Position numbers and translations under genes: made by a program
Assembly: GCA_013396635.1 (NCBI GenBank)
Contig: WBMW01004023.1
Location: forward strand, 102,449 to 166,448
Direction: 5' to 3'
Source: Penelope pileata
Taxonomy: Eukaryota > Chordata > Aves > Galliformes > Cracidae
DNA: 64,000 nt
Notes under the pieces: generated by a model
What the model was told of the DNA's origin: nothing
What the model saw: only the letters and a program-made list of their open reading frames with translations
The model's database searches: none
Shown here: positions 62,301 to 64,000 of the stretch, one piece after another
How positions within the stretch are numbered: the first letter of the stretch is position 1
Layout: each line of letters opens with the position of its first letter

Positions 62301-63540
62301 AAGTGGTTTCTTCATTTTGATAGGGCTTTGCGATTATCACAGTTGCTCAATAATTTGTTTACTTTGTCACAAAGATAACATTGTTTTCTAGGGCTTGGGC
62401 TTCAGTGCAGTCATTTATACATCTGCAAGGTGGTGATAAACAATTTCCATACGAGAGAAGTTGCACTTTACATTGGTTCTTGTCTTTTCACAAGTGTGCT
62501 GAGACTCAGTGTACTGCAGCACTGGAGTTGTCTGCATTTGCTAGGATGAGGCACACAAGAAGGCACACACAGCACCTCGCCGAGAGTGGCAGCGAAGGGA
62601 TGCGGCCAGGGAGAAGTGGGCCCGCTCAGCACAAGCAGAGGTCCAGCCTTTGGTTTTTCCTTCCGGAGCGAGGACTAAAAGTGTAATTGTTAAACTCGTA
62701 GGTATAGAGGCTGGGGGCAAGTTAGTGACAGGGGACCTGAGTGCAAACTGCCTTCTCTGAGCAGGTACGGACTGATGTATTGGCACACGCTGCTTGTTGT
62801 AAAGACAGGCGATGCGCGTTGTTTAAACACGGCCGTGTTCCACGAGCTCAGCTAGAACAGAACCGGACTCAAGCTGTGCTTCCCTGATGCTCAGAAACCA
62901 GAGGCTACCCAGAGCTGTGCACATTTCCAATGGCAAATGCACAGCAGTCCTGCACAGCAGCTCACCTTCCGCTGGGTGCAGCACACTGAAAATGTTCCTT
63001 TGTGCTTTCTGCAGTTATTCAGGGTGGAAAAGTTGCCTGGAGCTGTGCTCCCAGCTGCATCCAACTCGTGTGTACTAACATTCAGCATCCCGTGTTCGCA
63101 GCTCAATGCAGACATGTCTTTAGGTTCCCCTAAAAAGCATTTGGTTGACTGACAATTTTGAAATGAGTCAATACAGAAATGGTAACATCCTTCCCTTGCC
63201 TGAAAAAAAAGAAAGCAGAATGAATCTTCAACAGTAGACAGCAAAGGGGGAAAAAAAGGTTATTGGCATTCACAAACATTGTTTTTAAAAGTGTTTTGAA
63301 ATAGGATGATAGACTCCTTGAGGGCTGAAACGTCCTCGTCACTTAAGGAGAACTCGAATCAAGCCAGTACCAGGCCAAGGGGGCTTTCTTATTTTTTCTT
63401 TTTGTGGTAATTCTTCTTTCCGCCGAACACCTTAATCCTATTGTAGAAGGAGAAAAACACAGCTCCCGCAGAGAGCATAACACAACCTCACCCCATTGTG
63501 CTTTTGATCTTAAACAAAAAGCACCCGCATTTGGCTTTTC
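59366..63540. other. Intergenic, no gene recognised; approach to the CpG island
   Basis: Unique sequence with an A-run at 60178-60190. CpG density rises slowly after 62,540 (about 62550-62660 and 62800-62850). Frames at 60750-61149 on both strands and 62381-62686 plus have no domains. Confidence 0.5.
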
Positions 63541-64000
63541 TTCCCTTTGCCCCAGATCAGTTTCGGACCCAGGCACCCTAACGCCTTTCCTTGTGCCGAA
63601 CTGCGGCACCCTGGGAGCAGCGGGAGGGCAGCGGGGGGCAGCACTTCCAGGTGGGATTCGTGTGCACGGAAAGGCGCCTGCAGAGCTGCGGGCAGCGGGG
63701 GGGCACAGGGGCTGCTGGTGCCCCAAGCACCCGGCGCTGCCAGGGCAGAGGGGCAGCGCAGGGCAAACCCCGCCCTGGGGCGTGCGGTGCCCTCCGGCAG
63801 GGCCCGGCCTGCTCGCAGGGCCCCCCCAGCCCCTCGCGTTCCCTCAGAGGGTGGCCGCCCCCTCCCCGCGGCCCCGAGGAGCGGTGGGAGCGGCGTGTCC
63901 CCGCTGCTCGGGGTTCGCACCGCTTTGCGCCCAGGGGTGAAAGCACGCGGGGACGCACGCACACGCCGAAAAGATCACACAGAGCGATGCGTCCAAAAAA
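63541..64000. promoter_or_regulatory. CpG island, probable promoter or first-exon region at window edge
   Basis: I count about 42 CpG in the last 460 bases, against roughly one per 50-100 bases in most of the window, with high G+C and runs such as CCCCGCGGCCCCGAGG. Unmethylated CpG islands of this kind mark vertebrate gene promoters. No TATA box or certain transcription start is visible. Open frames across it on both strands (63404-63940 plus; 63510-63962 and 63578-63964 minus) are expected from the base composition and match nothing that I know. Which strand is transcribed cannot be decided, and the island may extend past the edge. Confidence 0.7.

Noticed and set aside
63404..63964. Long open frames on both strands in the CpG island
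   Set aside because: High G+C lowers stop-codon frequency. The translations are low-complexity Gly/Ala/Pro/Arg with no domain. An exon may be present, but no frame can be chosen.
1..64000. CRISPR arrays, operons, Shine-Dalgarno-linked genes
   Set aside because: No spaced direct repeats of the right size and no dense coding. The sequence is clearly vertebrate nuclear DNA.

Overview
The window looks like vertebrate, almost certainly avian, and probably galliform, nuclear DNA. The main evidence is two CR1 LINE 3' ends of the type abundant in chicken (about 3083-3405 and 22284-22462), which end in short tandem octamer-like tails. A mariner copy with the terminal sequence of the chicken Galluhop group (17609-18158) supports this, as do traces of ancient amniote MIR-type SINEs. 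Base composition is AT-leaning and CpG-poor until the last few hundred bases. I see no bacterial, plasmid or phage organisation.

No intact protein-coding gene, rRNA, tRNA or CRISPR array could be supported. The open frames longer than 60 codons are mostly chance frames or lie in repeats. The window is best read as a gene-poor intergenic stretch or very large intron.

Layout: 1-3 kb is unique sequence. At 3.1-4.4 kb there is a CR1 tail, a GC-rich patch and a MIR relic. From 4.4 to 17.6 kb the sequence is unique, with short repeats. At 17.6-18.2 kb lies an internally deleted mariner with both inverted ends and TA target sites. At 18.2-24 kb the sequence is mostly unique, with a possible retroviral-type zinc-knuckle relic near 20.9 kb, a CTCF-like site at 21.5 kb and a second CR1 tail. 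From 24.3 to 33.4 kb the DNA is AT-rich, with one block that looks like a conserved regulatory element and two unassigned open frames. At 33.4-35.95 kb I find a collinear, heavily decayed pol region of a Ty3/Gypsy-type LTR retrotransposon, the most interesting content of the window. An old CR1 follows at 36.9-37.35 kb. From 37 to 63 kb there is unique DNA with scattered MIR-type relics, simple repeats, two more CTCF-like sites, one ambiguous base and one unexplained 200-codon open frame. The final 460 bases (63541-64000) form a CpG island, probably the promoter or first-exon region of a gene lying mainly beyond the right edge.

Functionally, little here acts as a gene. The likely live components are cis-regulatory: the CpG island, CTCF-like sites and AT-rich homeobox/POU-motif blocks. 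The transposons are fossils.
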